From C7867-001 sp035533615 (GTDB lineage: Bacteria > Patescibacteriota > Minisyncoccia > Phycocordibacterales > Phycocordibacteraceae): a stretch of DNA of 38,339 bases. The notes beneath the pieces are model-generated. The model saw only the letters and a list, made by a program, of their open reading frames with translations, did no database searches and was not told the DNA's origin. The stretch covers positions 1 to 38,339 of the forward strand of contig DATLTM010000009.1 of NCBI GenBank assembly GCA_035533615.1, read 5' to 3'. Below, one piece after another: positions 7,185 through 15,120 of the stretch (position 1 is its first letter; the number at the start of each line of letters is the position of its first letter). Position numbers and translations under genes: made by a program.

Positions 7185-8348
7185 ATGATCACAACCTTAA
7201 AAAATGATATTACTATCAAAGAAGTCTGTGACGGCTTTGAATACAACGAATTTGAAGGAAAAGGGTTGTTTGGTCTATCTGGCAAACTAACTATTCAACC
7301 AGAGTATCAGCGTAATTACATTTACGCTGACGGCAAACGTGATGTTGCTGTAATTGACTCAATTTTGAAAGGTTACCCAATAGGTTTAATTTATTTCAAC
7401 CAAGTTGGCGCTGATAAATTTGAAGTGCTCGACGGGCAACAACGCATCACGAGCATTGGTCGGTTTGTGAAAGACCTGTTTGCAGTCAAAGATAAGAATG
7501 GTCACGAACAGTATTACAGAGGCATGGCTACCAGTCAGCGCGAGCAAATAATGAACACAAAATTGTTAGTGTATTTGTGTAAGGGTGATGAGCCTGAGAT
7601 CAAGGATTGGTTTAAGACTATCAACATCTCTGGAGTACCATTAACCGAACAGGAGATTCTTAACGCAGTATATTCTGGTCCTTTCGTCACTCGTGCCCGT
7701 GAAGAATTTAGTAATAGTCAAAATGCCAATGTCCATAAATGGAGCGCGTACATAGCTGGTGATATCAAGCGCCAAGCATATTTGGAACGAGCTTTAGATT
7801 GGGTTTCTGGCGGTGCAATCGACAACTACATGAGCAAGCATCGCAATGACAAAAATATCACCGAACTAAAAAAGCATTTTGATACGGTGATTGATTGGGT
7901 TTCAACTATCTTCACCGATGTTGAAAGCGAAATGAAGGGTCTTGAGTGGAATAGACTTTACGAAACTTATCATAAGGAAAAATTCAATCCAACCACTGTC
8001 TCTGCCTTGGTTAAAAAACTGTATGCCGATGGTTTCGTAAAAAGTCGAAAAGGCATTTTTGAGTATGTTTTAGGTGGAGAAGTTGAAACAAAGCTACTTG
8101 AAGTACGAGTATTTGAGGATTCAACTAAGCGTTCAGTTTACGAAGCTCAAACCGCTATCGCAAAGAAAAAAGGTATTTCAAACTGCTCTCACTGTGCGAT
8201 TGGACACGATGCAAACAAAGACAAGATTTGGAGTATTGCGGATATGGATGCCGACCATGTATCAGCTTGGAGCAAGGGTGGCAAAACAATGCTCAATAAT
8301 TGTGAGATGTTGTGCAAGACGCACAACCGAGCAAAAGGAAATCGGTAA
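7185..8348 (+). CDS. DUF262 (GmrS-like) protein with C-terminal HNH nuclease domain
   Basis: A 387-aa protein. The N-terminal DUF262 domain includes QPEYQRNYIYADGKRD (38-53) and the signature DGQQRITS (83-90), which in GmrSD-type restriction enzymes is linked to nucleotide-dependent action. The C-terminus (about 333-387) is an HNH/zinc module with CSHC, DADHVSAWSKGG, LCKTHNRAKGN. The ATG at 7185 was chosen because it lies one base after the methyltransferase stop, and the 17-codon upstream extension would overlap that gene. Coupling with an EcoRI-type methylase suggests it is the cutting partner, discriminating by methylation. The domain calls are firm; the restriction role is inferred. Confidence 0.88.
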   Translation: MITTLKNDITIKEVCDGFEYNEFEGKGLFGLSGKLTIQPEYQRNYIYADGKRDVAVIDSILKGYPIGLIYFNQVGADKFEVLDGQQRITSIGRFVKDLFAVKDKNGHEQYYRGMATSQREQIMNTKLLVYLCKGDEPEIKDWFKTINISGVPLTEQEILNAVYSGPFVTRAREEFSNSQNANVHKWSAYIAGDIKRQAYLERALDWVSGGAIDNYMSKHRNDKNITELKKHFDTVIDWVSTIFTDVESEMKGLEWNRLYETYHKEKFNPTTVSALVKKLYADGFVKSRKGIFEYVLGGEVETKLLEVRVFEDSTKRSVYEAQTAIAKKKGISNCSHCAIGHDANKDKIWSIADMDADHVSAWSKGGKTMLNNCEMLCKTHNRAKGNR

Positions 8349-8384
8349 TGGTATTTAATTCACGCCACGCATCCAGTAAAAATT

Positions 8385-8939
8385 ATGGAAACACTAACAA
8401 TTTTGGTAAGTATAATCCTACCGCTACTTATCGGGTATATTCTTGGCAAAAATAGAGATAATAATAAAACACTCTTCAATAAGAAGTTGGAAATTTACTC
8501 TGATATTATTTATCATCTAAGTTCTGCAAAGTACCTGAAGCTCAATTTAGATATTTCAATAGAAAGACTTAAGACTCTTACTGATGAATTAAATGCCTCG
8601 CAAGAAAGAAATAGCCCCAAGCCAAAGTCCGACCTGCTTGTTAATGAAAAGTCCGAAGAAGTGAATAAAAAATTAGACTCGTTGAATTATAATGATGAGT
8701 TAATTAAATTATTTGCTCCTGCTAGATTATTGGGAAGTGATGCAGTGATAAACGAATTGCGTGAGTACTACTCTCTAATTTCTGAGTATCATTCGATTAA
8801 GGAGAAACGAGACCTGGATCTTCTTACTAAGAAAATCTCTAAAAGTATTATGGAATTAGAACAATTAATGAGGAGGGACTTGGGCAACTTTAGAGCTCTT
8901 TCAAAGTCAGATATTTTATGGCATGTGTATAAAAATTGA
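8385..8939 (+). CDS. Membrane-anchored coiled-coil protein of unknown function
   Basis: A 184-aa protein with one N-terminal membrane helix (about 5-20, LTILVSIILPLLIGYILG). A long Lys/Glu/Leu-rich helical region with probable coiled coil follows, for example residues 55-100 and 125-165. This layout resembles the small phage- and defence-associated membrane-anchored proteins found beside restriction genes, but I cannot name a family. It starts 36 bases after the DUF262/HNH gene, probably in the same transcript. No catalytic motif is visible. It might be a membrane effector or sensor for the island's defence cargo, or an unrelated passenger. Confidence 0.7.
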   Translation: METLTILVSIILPLLIGYILGKNRDNNKTLFNKKLEIYSDIIYHLSSAKYLKLNLDISIERLKTLTDELNASQERNSPKPKSDLLVNEKSEEVNKKLDSLNYNDELIKLFAPARLLGSDAVINELREYYSLISEYHSIKEKRDLDLLTKKISKSIMELEQLMRRDLGNFRALSKSDILWHVYKN

Positions 8940-8979
8940 ATGTGAATTGTTGTATTTGAGGTGTTCCATTGTAGGATAC

Positions 8980-9333
8980 GTTCCTTAAAACGCTGGGAGA
9001 GCTAGACTGTCGTTACGATTCTCGCACATAGTGCGTACCGTCGGCAGAAAGAATGAGGCGGATGAGAATACATCCACCGATTACTTTCTGTCTCTTGAGC
9101 TTTGTCTTACGACACTGCTTTTGTCCGACAGTCCCCGATACGATTGGACTTTCTTTGGTCTTCGTCGTGGACATAAACAAGTTAGCGTTATTGGCTTTGA
9201 TAATTAAGGGCATCGCATTTTCTCTACCCCCCGTCAAAGCTCATAAAAGCTCTGGCGAGGGAGAGGAAAAATGATGTAACCCCCTAAAGACAGCGCCCGC
9301 CGCTCGATTGACTCCCCCAGCGTTTCAAAGAAC
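8980..9333 (-). ncRNA. Candidate structured RNA (or miniature element) closed by 23-base inverted repeats
   Basis: The segments 8980-9002 and 9311-9333 are inverted copies matching at 19 of 23 positions. All four mismatches are transitions that become G-U pairs if the minus strand is transcribed, giving a full 23-bp closing stem. Inside, the minus strand also folds GGUGGAUG/CAUCCGCC (9059-9080), UGUC-GUAA-GACA near 9110 with a GNRA-like loop, and CGCAC/GUGCG near 9025. A 74-codon open frame (9013-9237, minus) lies within and resembles nothing I know. Alternatives are a transposon-like element whose ends are the inverted repeats, or an island boundary feature. I see no confident gene in 8940-9478. 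Confidence 0.4.
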
Positions 9334-9478
9334 CAATCAGATAAATTTTACTCCTGCCCATGGTAGTCGCAAGACTAATTCGGTTCTAACGTCGTCCCAG
9401 ACGGCCAGCCAATATATACTAAATCGGATGACTAATGTTCTTAAGACTGGGGTCGAGTATAAGTGATACTGTGGGTAT

Positions 9479-9658
9479 ATGAGAAGAATAATCGACGTGG
9501 TGCTTATTCTCGGCTTTTTATTTGTCGATTTCCTTTTCTTTCATGATATCTTTAAAGTCGGAGAAGTGACTACTCTGCCGCAGTATCTAACTGGTATTTT
9601 GAGTGCCATCGTGATTATTCTATCGGTTCAATCATTGCTGGAGCATCGGATGGACTAA
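9479..9658 (+). CDS. Small membrane protein, 59 aa
   Basis: A 59-aa frame starting MRRIIDVVLILGFLF, with two hydrophobic stretches (about 5-22 and 38-54) separated by a short polar loop and ending LLEHRMD. It is supported by a -10-like GATACT at 9465-9470, eight bases before the ATG, the same arrangement as many backbone genes here. It is the first backbone-like gene after island 1 and converges on the pseudouridine synthase. The function is unknown. Confidence 0.6.
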   Translation: MRRIIDVVLILGFLFVDFLFFHDIFKVGEVTTLPQYLTGILSAIVIILSVQSLLEHRMD

Positions 9659-9679
9659 GATCCCTTTAATGGAGAAGAT

Positions 9680-10408
9680 TTATTTTATTGAGATTTGCGA
9701 AAGGAATCTTGTAAGATCGTCACCAAGGATGGGACGCCACGCGCCCGGCGCGAGATTATCCAAGCGTATGTTGAGTACGCGCGTGCGCTCTAGTTCGACG
9801 ACGGTGTTGTGAAGCGCTGCGACCATCCTGCGTATCTGGTGTTTTTTACCCTCGGTAAGCGTGATAGTAAAACTTTTGGGGCCGGTTTTTCGCACCGTGC
9901 ATGGCTTGGTCAGATAGCCCTCGATATTAATACCCGCTTCCATCGCCTTCTTAAAACTCCCGCGGAGCGGATCACCAGTGCGCACGCGGTATTCCTTGTC
10001 GTGTTCATAGATTGGATTCAGAAGTCGGTCGGTCACACGGCCGTCGTTGGTAAGGATGATGAGCCCGCTCGAGTTCTTATCCAGTCGGCCAACGGGGAAA
10101 ATATCGTTCGGAAGTGTAGCGATTTTTCTTATGTCTTTCTCGCCGCGTCGTGATGAATGCGTGCTAATGCCAATCGGCTTGTTGTAGGCGTAGTAGAGAA
10201 GCTTCTTTGATGAGCTCTTTCCGCGGAGCTCAACGTTGTCGCTTTCATCGACTTTCTCGCCGAGAAGGGCGATGTGGCCGTTGATACGCACTTTTCTGCG
10301 GGCGATAAGATCGTCAGCGTCGCGTCGCGTCGCTATCCCCTTGTGTGCGAGGTATTTGTTGATGCGCATCGGATATTTCTCAATGGCCTTTTCATTCGAT
10401 TTTGGCAT
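9680..10408 (-). CDS. RsuA/RluB/RluF-family rRNA pseudouridine synthase
   Basis: A 242-aa enzyme that isomerises specific uridines of rRNA to pseudouridine. An S4 RNA-binding domain (MRINKYLAHKGIATRRDAD, beginning at residue 14) precedes the catalytic domain. The latter carries the GRLDKNSSGLIILTNDG block with the catalytic Asp, and the late KHQIRRM motif. Which of the small- or large-subunit sites it modifies cannot be decided here. The ATG at 10408 was preferred to an upstream ATG (10474) because a -10 box TATAGT (10420-10415, minus) ends six bases before it, implying a leaderless transcript, and because the S4 domain starts shortly after. Confidence 0.9.
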   Translation of the reverse strand: MPKSNEKAIEKYPMRINKYLAHKGIATRRDADDLIARRKVRINGHIALLGEKVDESDNVELRGKSSSKKLLYYAYNKPIGISTHSSRRGEKDIRKIATLPNDIFPVGRLDKNSSGLIILTNDGRVTDRLLNPIYEHDKEYRVRTGDPLRGSFKKAMEAGINIEGYLTKPCTVRKTGPKSFTITLTEGKKHQIRRMVAALHNTVVELERTRVLNIRLDNLAPGAWRPILGDDLTRFLSQISIK

Positions 10409-10613
10409 GGGGGCACTATACACGACTTTCTTGGCATCAGTAGCGCTAGCAGCACAATTTGTCCAGAACCTCAACGAAGCTGTTTCACTTAATCGTTCAG
10501 AAACAGAGGCAAATCATTGGATCAATAACGAGTTCTGCGAAGCAGGCCAACAGTGATGGGAATCATAATCGGGGTCCCGCGCAGCGGTATCCTTTTCTCT
10601 TATGAAGTGACAT

Positions 10614-10630
10614 GTGGACTGCATGTCCAC
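10614..10630. promoter_or_regulatory. Palindrome upstream of the Nramp-like gene (candidate operator)
   Basis: GTGGAC at 10614-10619 pairs with GTCCAC at 10625-10630 across five bases. It overlaps the -35 position relative to the -10-like TATGAT at 10647-10652. A ribosome-binding site GGAGG (10653-10657) follows directly, eight bases before... the ATG at 10662 lies four bases after its end. The spacing fits a repressor site that would block polymerase, for example a metal-responsive one, but no regulator is identified. Confidence 0.4.
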
Positions 10631-10661
10631 TTCGAAGTTCCGAAGGTATGATGGAGGCACT

Positions 10662-12044
10662 ATGGATACGGATAGTAGGGGAAAGTTTGAGAAAGAAGCA
10701 GAGGATCTATTTGAAGTTCCTGCGAAGGCACTCGAAGAAGGAATTAAGTTCATAAAGAAAGAAGAAAAGATTCTCATTAGCAAGCGACCCTTCAAGCTTG
10801 CGGAGGAGTATTGGGACACACTCGGGCCTGGCCTTACCACCGGCGCCGCCGACGATGATCCCTCTGGTATTGCCACTTACTCGCAGGCGGGAGCTACTTA
10901 CGGCCTTCAGCTCATTTGGACCACTCTCTTCACATATCCCTTCATGGCGGTAGTGCAGGAGATGTGCGCGAGAATTGGCATCGTGAGCGGGCAGGGGCTC
11001 GCGGCGAATATTCGCCGCCACTATTCCGCGGGCGCGCTCTATGTGGTTACGGGGCTGCTCTTCTTCGCTAATACGCTTAATATTGCGGCTGACCTCGGGG
11101 CGATGGCGGCCGGCACGCGACTCCTCTTGCCGAAGCTTGGTATAGAATTACTCATTATCGTTTTTGCGCTCGTCAGCCTTCTGCTGCAGATATTTACGAC
11201 ATATGCCCGGTATGCGAAATACCTTAAGTATCTCGCACTTGCTCTTCTCTCCTACGTCGCCGTCGCGCTCTCGGTTGGGCTTGATTGGGGCGACGTGTTT
11301 CGCCACGCACTCATCCCCTCGATGACGTTCTCGCGAGATCAGATATTTCTCGTTTGCGGCATTCTCGGGACGACCATTTCTCCGTATCTTTTCTTCTGGC
11401 AGACCTCCCAGGAGGTGGAGGAGCGGATACTGAAGGGCGAGACGACGGTCGAAGAGCGGCGGGAGAAAGTAAATGCGCATACCATGCGACGGATGCGTAC
11501 CGACGTCTGGAGCGGAATGTTTTTCTCCAATCTCATCACCTTCTTTATATTCGCGGCCTGCGCCGGAACGCTCTATGCGCATGGCATTACAAATATTGTG
11601 ACGGCAGACCAGGCCGCTTTGGCACTCCGCCCCTTCGGTGAGTTCGCCTTCTTCCTTTTCGCGCTCGGTATTGTCGGGACAGGGCTTCTTGCCGTGCCGG
11701 TCTTGGCCGGCTCGACTGCGTATGCAATCAGCGAGAGCTTCGGCTGGAAATACGGCCTCTACCGGAAGTTGAATCAGGCATATGCTTTCTACGGCGTCAT
11801 CATCATCTCAATGCTCATCGGCATCGCCGCGAATTTCGTGCACCTTGACCCAATACGCGCACTTATCTATGCCGCCGTCGCGAACGGGGTTATAGCGCCC
11901 GTCATTCTCTTCTTTGTTGTGCGCCTCTCGGGTGACAAGAAACTGATGGGAGAACACGCGAATCGCACGTTTACGGCACTCATCGGCTGGGTGACGATTG
12001 TCGTCATGGCCGTCTCGGGTGTCGCTGCGATGCTCTCGTTCTGA
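10662..12044 (+). CDS. Nramp-family transporter with non-canonical metal-site motifs
   Basis: A 460-aa polytopic membrane protein of the Nramp (PF01566-type) fold with about eleven helices after a charged 55-residue N-terminus. The first helix break reads DDDPSGIATYSQAGA instead of the canonical DPGN. The sixth-helix motif reads ISPYLFFWQ instead of MPHN. The Asn and Met that bind Mn/Fe in classical Nramp are therefore absent, so the substrate may not be Mn or Fe; related divergent clades include magnesium transporters. The start at 10662 has a GGAGG ribosome-binding site, rare among genes here. An upstream in-frame ATG at 10614 lies inside the palindrome and was rejected. Confidence 0.85.
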   Translation: MDTDSRGKFEKEAEDLFEVPAKALEEGIKFIKKEEKILISKRPFKLAEEYWDTLGPGLTTGAADDDPSGIATYSQAGATYGLQLIWTTLFTYPFMAVVQEMCARIGIVSGQGLAANIRRHYSAGALYVVTGLLFFANTLNIAADLGAMAAGTRLLLPKLGIELLIIVFALVSLLLQIFTTYARYAKYLKYLALALLSYVAVALSVGLDWGDVFRHALIPSMTFSRDQIFLVCGILGTTISPYLFFWQTSQEVEERILKGETTVEERREKVNAHTMRRMRTDVWSGMFFSNLITFFIFAACAGTLYAHGITNIVTADQAALALRPFGEFAFFLFALGIVGTGLLAVPVLAGSTAYAISESFGWKYGLYRKLNQAYAFYGVIIISMLIGIAANFVHLDPIRALIYAAVANGVIAPVILFFVVRLSGDKKLMGEHANRTFTALIGWVTIVVMAVSGVAAMLSF

Positions 12045-12113
12045 TTCGAACGTTGCGCCAAGTGCATTAGTGTTGTATATTAAAACTATCAGCCTGCTCG
12101 GCTTTTTATTTTT

Positions 12114-13898
12114 ATGGAAATTCGCAATATCGCCATCATCGCGCACGTCGACCACGGGAAGACGGCCTTGACTGACGCTATCCTAAAGCAGACCGGTGCG
12201 GCGAAAGAAGGTACGACGATGGACTCGAATGCGCTCGAGCTCGAACGTGGAATCACCATTTACGCTAAAAACGCTGCAGTAGAGTATAAAGGCACAAAGA
12301 TAAACATCGTGGATACGCCCGGCCACGCTGATTTCGGCTCTGAAGTAGAGCGAGTGTTGCGCTCCATTGATTCGGTCCTGCTCGTCGTTGATGCCCAGGA
12401 AGGACCGATGCCGCAAACACGGTTTGTGTTGAAGAAGTCGCTCGAGCTCGGATTGAAGCCCATTGTTGTTTTGAATAAAATAGACAAACCGGCTGCCGAC
12501 CCGGCGCGTTCCCACGACCAGGTACTGGAACTCTTTATGGAACTCGGTGCTACTGACGAGCAATGCGATTTCCCAGTCATCTACTCTATCGGACGCGAGG
12601 GTATTGCTATTAAGAATCTGACTGACGAGAAGAAGGACCTCGCGCCGCTTCTTGACCTCATTCTGGAAAAAGTCCCGCCAGCAAACGCGACGGCAAATAC
12701 AGACGCGCCACTGATGCTCCAGCCGTTCAATCTCGCGTACGATAACTTCATGGGTCGGCTCGCGATCGGCCGCATCTATGAAGGAACCGTCCGCCCCAAT
12801 CAGAATGTTTTCATCAAGAAGCCAGACGGAACAATGCGTACTGGCCGCACGACTAAGATTTTCACTTTCAAAGGGTTGGAGCGTGTGGAGACGCTCGAGG
12901 CTGGTGCGGGCGGTATCGCACTTGTCGCCGGCCTGCCCGATATCTACATCGGCGAGACGGTCACGACGAACGAATCGGTAGTTCCGCTCCCAGCCATCGC
13001 GGTGGATGAGCCGACTATTGCGCTTAACTTTCTGGTGAACAACTCGCCGTTTGCCGGCAAGGAGGGGAAGTATGTGACGAGCCGCCAGATACGCGACCGG
13101 CTTATGAAGGAACTTGAAGTGAATGTCGGACTCAAAGTCGATTTTGATAAGACAGAGGTGTTTCATGTCAGCGGCCGCGGCGAACTCCATATCGCTGTCT
13201 TGCTCGAAAATATGCGCCGCGAGGGTTACGAGCTTCAAGTCTCTCAGCCGCACGTTATCACCCGCGAGGAGGACGGCGTGAAGCTGGAGCCATTTGAGGA
13301 AGTCGTTATCGACACACCGTCGGAATTTCAGGGCGCCATCATCGAGAAACTCGGGCTCCGCGCCTTCATACTTCAGAATCTCATCCAGCACGGAAATATA
13401 GTGCGCCTTACACTCGTCGGTCCGACGCGTGGTCTCTTAGGATATAAAAATATGTTCATTATCGATACGAAGGGTGAGGGTATTCTCTCGTCGCACTTCG
13501 TCGGTTTCAAGCCCTACGCGGGCGAAATAAAGAAACGTCAGGTCGGGTCAATGATATCAATGGCTTCTGGCAAAGCGCTCGGTTATTCGCTTTGGTATCT
13601 GCAAGACCGCGGTCAGCTTTACATTAAGCCAGCAACCGAGGTGTACGAAGGTATGGTCATCGGCAACACTGCCAAAGGCGAAGAAATGATGGCGAATCCG
13701 ACAAAAGGAAAGAATCAGTCGAACGTCCGCTCCTCAGGTATGGATGAGGCACTCACACTCGTTCCCATCTTTGACCTTACTATCGAGCGCGGAATGGAAA
13801 TAATGTCGGACGATGAATATCTAGAAATTACGCCGAAGAGCGTACGTTTACGTAAACAGTATTTGACCGAGAATGACCGCGCGAAGGCGCGCCGCTAA
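12114..13898 (+). CDS. typA: Ribosome-associated GTPase TypA/BipA
   Basis: A 594-aa translational GTPase. G1 is AHVDHGKTA (10-18); the switch region has the LELERGITI block; G3 is DTPGHADF; G4 is NKID. Domains II, III, V and the BipA-specific C-terminus follow. BipA binds the ribosome at the factor site and assists 50S assembly and stress adaptation. The length is normal. A -10-like TATATT (12076-12081) would give a leader of roughly 25 bases that contains a small AGCC/GGCT hairpin followed by a T-rich run, possibly a weak attenuator. It sits 69 bases after the Nramp-like gene. Confidence 0.96.
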   Translation: MEIRNIAIIAHVDHGKTALTDAILKQTGAAKEGTTMDSNALELERGITIYAKNAAVEYKGTKINIVDTPGHADFGSEVERVLRSIDSVLLVVDAQEGPMPQTRFVLKKSLELGLKPIVVLNKIDKPAADPARSHDQVLELFMELGATDEQCDFPVIYSIGREGIAIKNLTDEKKDLAPLLDLILEKVPPANATANTDAPLMLQPFNLAYDNFMGRLAIGRIYEGTVRPNQNVFIKKPDGTMRTGRTTKIFTFKGLERVETLEAGAGGIALVAGLPDIYIGETVTTNESVVPLPAIAVDEPTIALNFLVNNSPFAGKEGKYVTSRQIRDRLMKELEVNVGLKVDFDKTEVFHVSGRGELHIAVLLENMRREGYELQVSQPHVITREEDGVKLEPFEEVVIDTPSEFQGAIIEKLGLRAFILQNLIQHGNIVRLTLVGPTRGLLGYKNMFIIDTKGEGILSSHFVGFKPYAGEIKKRQVGSMISMASGKALGYSLWYLQDRGQLYIKPATEVYEGMVIGNTAKGEEMMANPTKGKNQSNVRSSGMDEALTLVPIFDLTIERGMEIMSDDEYLEITPKSVRLRKQYLTENDRAKARR

Positions 13899-13941
13899 AC
13901 GGTGCTCGCTTTTTCCGATATGCGATATATAGTGCGGATAT

Positions 13942-15066
13942 ATGGCGTCCGCACGCGCATTTCTTGAAAACGTCCTGACAAAAGTCGATATACAAATTGG
14001 TGGGAACCGCCCGCAGGATATACAGGTGCACGACGAGCGGCTCTTCAATCGCGTCATCCTCCATGGGACACTCGGTCTTGGCGAGGCGTATATGGATGGT
14101 TGGTGGGATGCAAACGCGCTAGATGTATTTATCAATATGGTACTCATGGCCAACCTGGACAGGGTGATTCAGGTCAACTTTGATTCTATTTTTACGGTCG
14201 TGCGGGCGTTCCTGCTGAACCAGCAGTCAAGTCGGCGCGCATTTAAGGTGGGCGAGGTGCACTACAACCTCGGTAACGACCTCTACTCCGCGATGCTCGA
14301 CAAACGGATGGTCTATACCTGCGGCTACTGGAGCGGGAATTCACCGGCGCAGACGCTCGACGATGCGCAGGAGGCGAAGCTCGACCTCGTTTGCCGGAAG
14401 ATAGGATTGCAGAAGGGCGACCGCGTGCTTGACATCGGCTGCGGTTGGGGCAGTTTCGCGAAGTACGCGGCGGAAAAATATGGTGCATCGGTTGTGGGTG
14501 TCACGATTTCCAGAGAACAGGCGGTGCTCGCGCGGAAGATGTGTGCAGCGCTTCCGGTTGAAATTCGCGTTCAAGATTATCGCGATGTAGACGAACAGTT
14601 CGACCACATCGTCTCCTTGGGCATGTTCGAACACGTGGGCGTGAAGAATTACCGAACGTACTTCGAAGTCACGAACCGTTGTCTTAAGGACGGTGGGCTC
14701 ATCCTTCTTCATACCATCGGCTACAAGAAATCACAGCTTACGAGTGACCCATGGATAGAGAAGTACATTTTCCCAGGAGGAGTGCTCCCGTCGCTTGCAC
14801 AAATAGGAAAGGCAACAGAAGGATTCTTTATCGTGGAAGATTTACATAACTTCGGCGCCGATTACGATACGACGCTTATGGCGTGGTTTAAGAACTTCGA
14901 CGCGGCGTGGCCCGCGCTTCGCGGGAAATACGGCGACAGGTTTTATCGGATGTGGAAATATTATCTTTTGTCATGCGCGGGCGCGTTCCGCGCCCGCGAC
15001 ATACAGCTCTGGCAAATCGTCCTTTCGCAAAACGGCATCCCAGGCGGCTACACAAGCATTCGTTAA
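13942..15066 (+). CDS. cfa: Cyclopropane-fatty-acyl-phospholipid synthase family methyltransferase
   Basis: A 374-aa protein. A CFA-synthase N-terminal domain (YMDGWWDANALDVF, about 50-63) is followed by YNLGNDLYSAMLDKRMVYTCGYW and the S-adenosylmethionine motif LDIGCGWGSFAKYAAEKYG. The late GMFEHVG and FPGG blocks of the family are also present. The enzyme adds a methylene bridge to unsaturated acyl chains of membrane phospholipids. The start at 13942 has a -10 TATAGT (13928-13933) eight bases upstream, implying a leaderless mRNA. Organisms of this apparent type often lack fatty-acid synthesis, so the enzyme may modify scavenged lipids; that is inference. Confidence 0.94.
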   Translation: MASARAFLENVLTKVDIQIGGNRPQDIQVHDERLFNRVILHGTLGLGEAYMDGWWDANALDVFINMVLMANLDRVIQVNFDSIFTVVRAFLLNQQSSRRAFKVGEVHYNLGNDLYSAMLDKRMVYTCGYWSGNSPAQTLDDAQEAKLDLVCRKIGLQKGDRVLDIGCGWGSFAKYAAEKYGASVVGVTISREQAVLARKMCAALPVEIRVQDYRDVDEQFDHIVSLGMFEHVGVKNYRTYFEVTNRCLKDGGLILLHTIGYKKSQLTSDPWIEKYIFPGGVLPSLAQIGKATEGFFIVEDLHNFGADYDTTLMAWFKNFDAAWPALRGKYGDRFYRMWKYYLLSCAGAFRARDIQLWQIVLSQNGIPGGYTSIR

Positions 15067-15092
15067 AAACAAGTGAGTTCCATAAAAAATTA

Positions 15093-15120
15093 TAGCCCCG
15101 ACATGCGTCTGTCGGGGCTA
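15093..15120. terminator. Bidirectional terminator between cfa and the 163-aa gene
   Basis: An 11-bp perfect stem, TAGCCCCGACA (15093-15103) with TGTCGGGGCTA (15110-15120), loop of six. On the minus strand it is followed by a T-rich run. The last stem bases are the stop codon of the minus-strand gene. Confidence 0.85.

Noticed and set aside
9013..9237. A 74-codon minus-strand frame inside the inverted-repeat segment
   Set aside because: No recognisable family, no ribosome-binding site or promoter, and it overlaps RNA-like structure. It is mentioned only within that feature.
9053..9274. A plus-strand frame containing LVFVVDINK and PVKAHKSSGEG, reminiscent of the IscB N-terminus
   Set aside because: Only a few residues match, with an unexplained spacer and no RuvC or HNH domain downstream. 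The strand is also opposite to the best-supported RNA fold.
8940..9478. Search for a second copy of the tRNA-Gln 3' end as distal attachment site
   Set aside because: No convincing duplicate was found by eye. Serine integrases share very short cores, so the boundary cannot be set without an empty-site comparison.
12076..12113. The AGCC/GGCT plus T-run hairpin in the typA leader as a true terminator or riboswitch
   Set aside because: Only a four-bp stem in a leader of about 25 bases. Too weak for either claim, so it is noted only as a possible attenuator.
12183..13391. A 402-codon open frame antisense to typA
   Set aside because: It lies fully inside typA, is rich in His/Arg/Cys as expected of antisense shadows, and matches no family.
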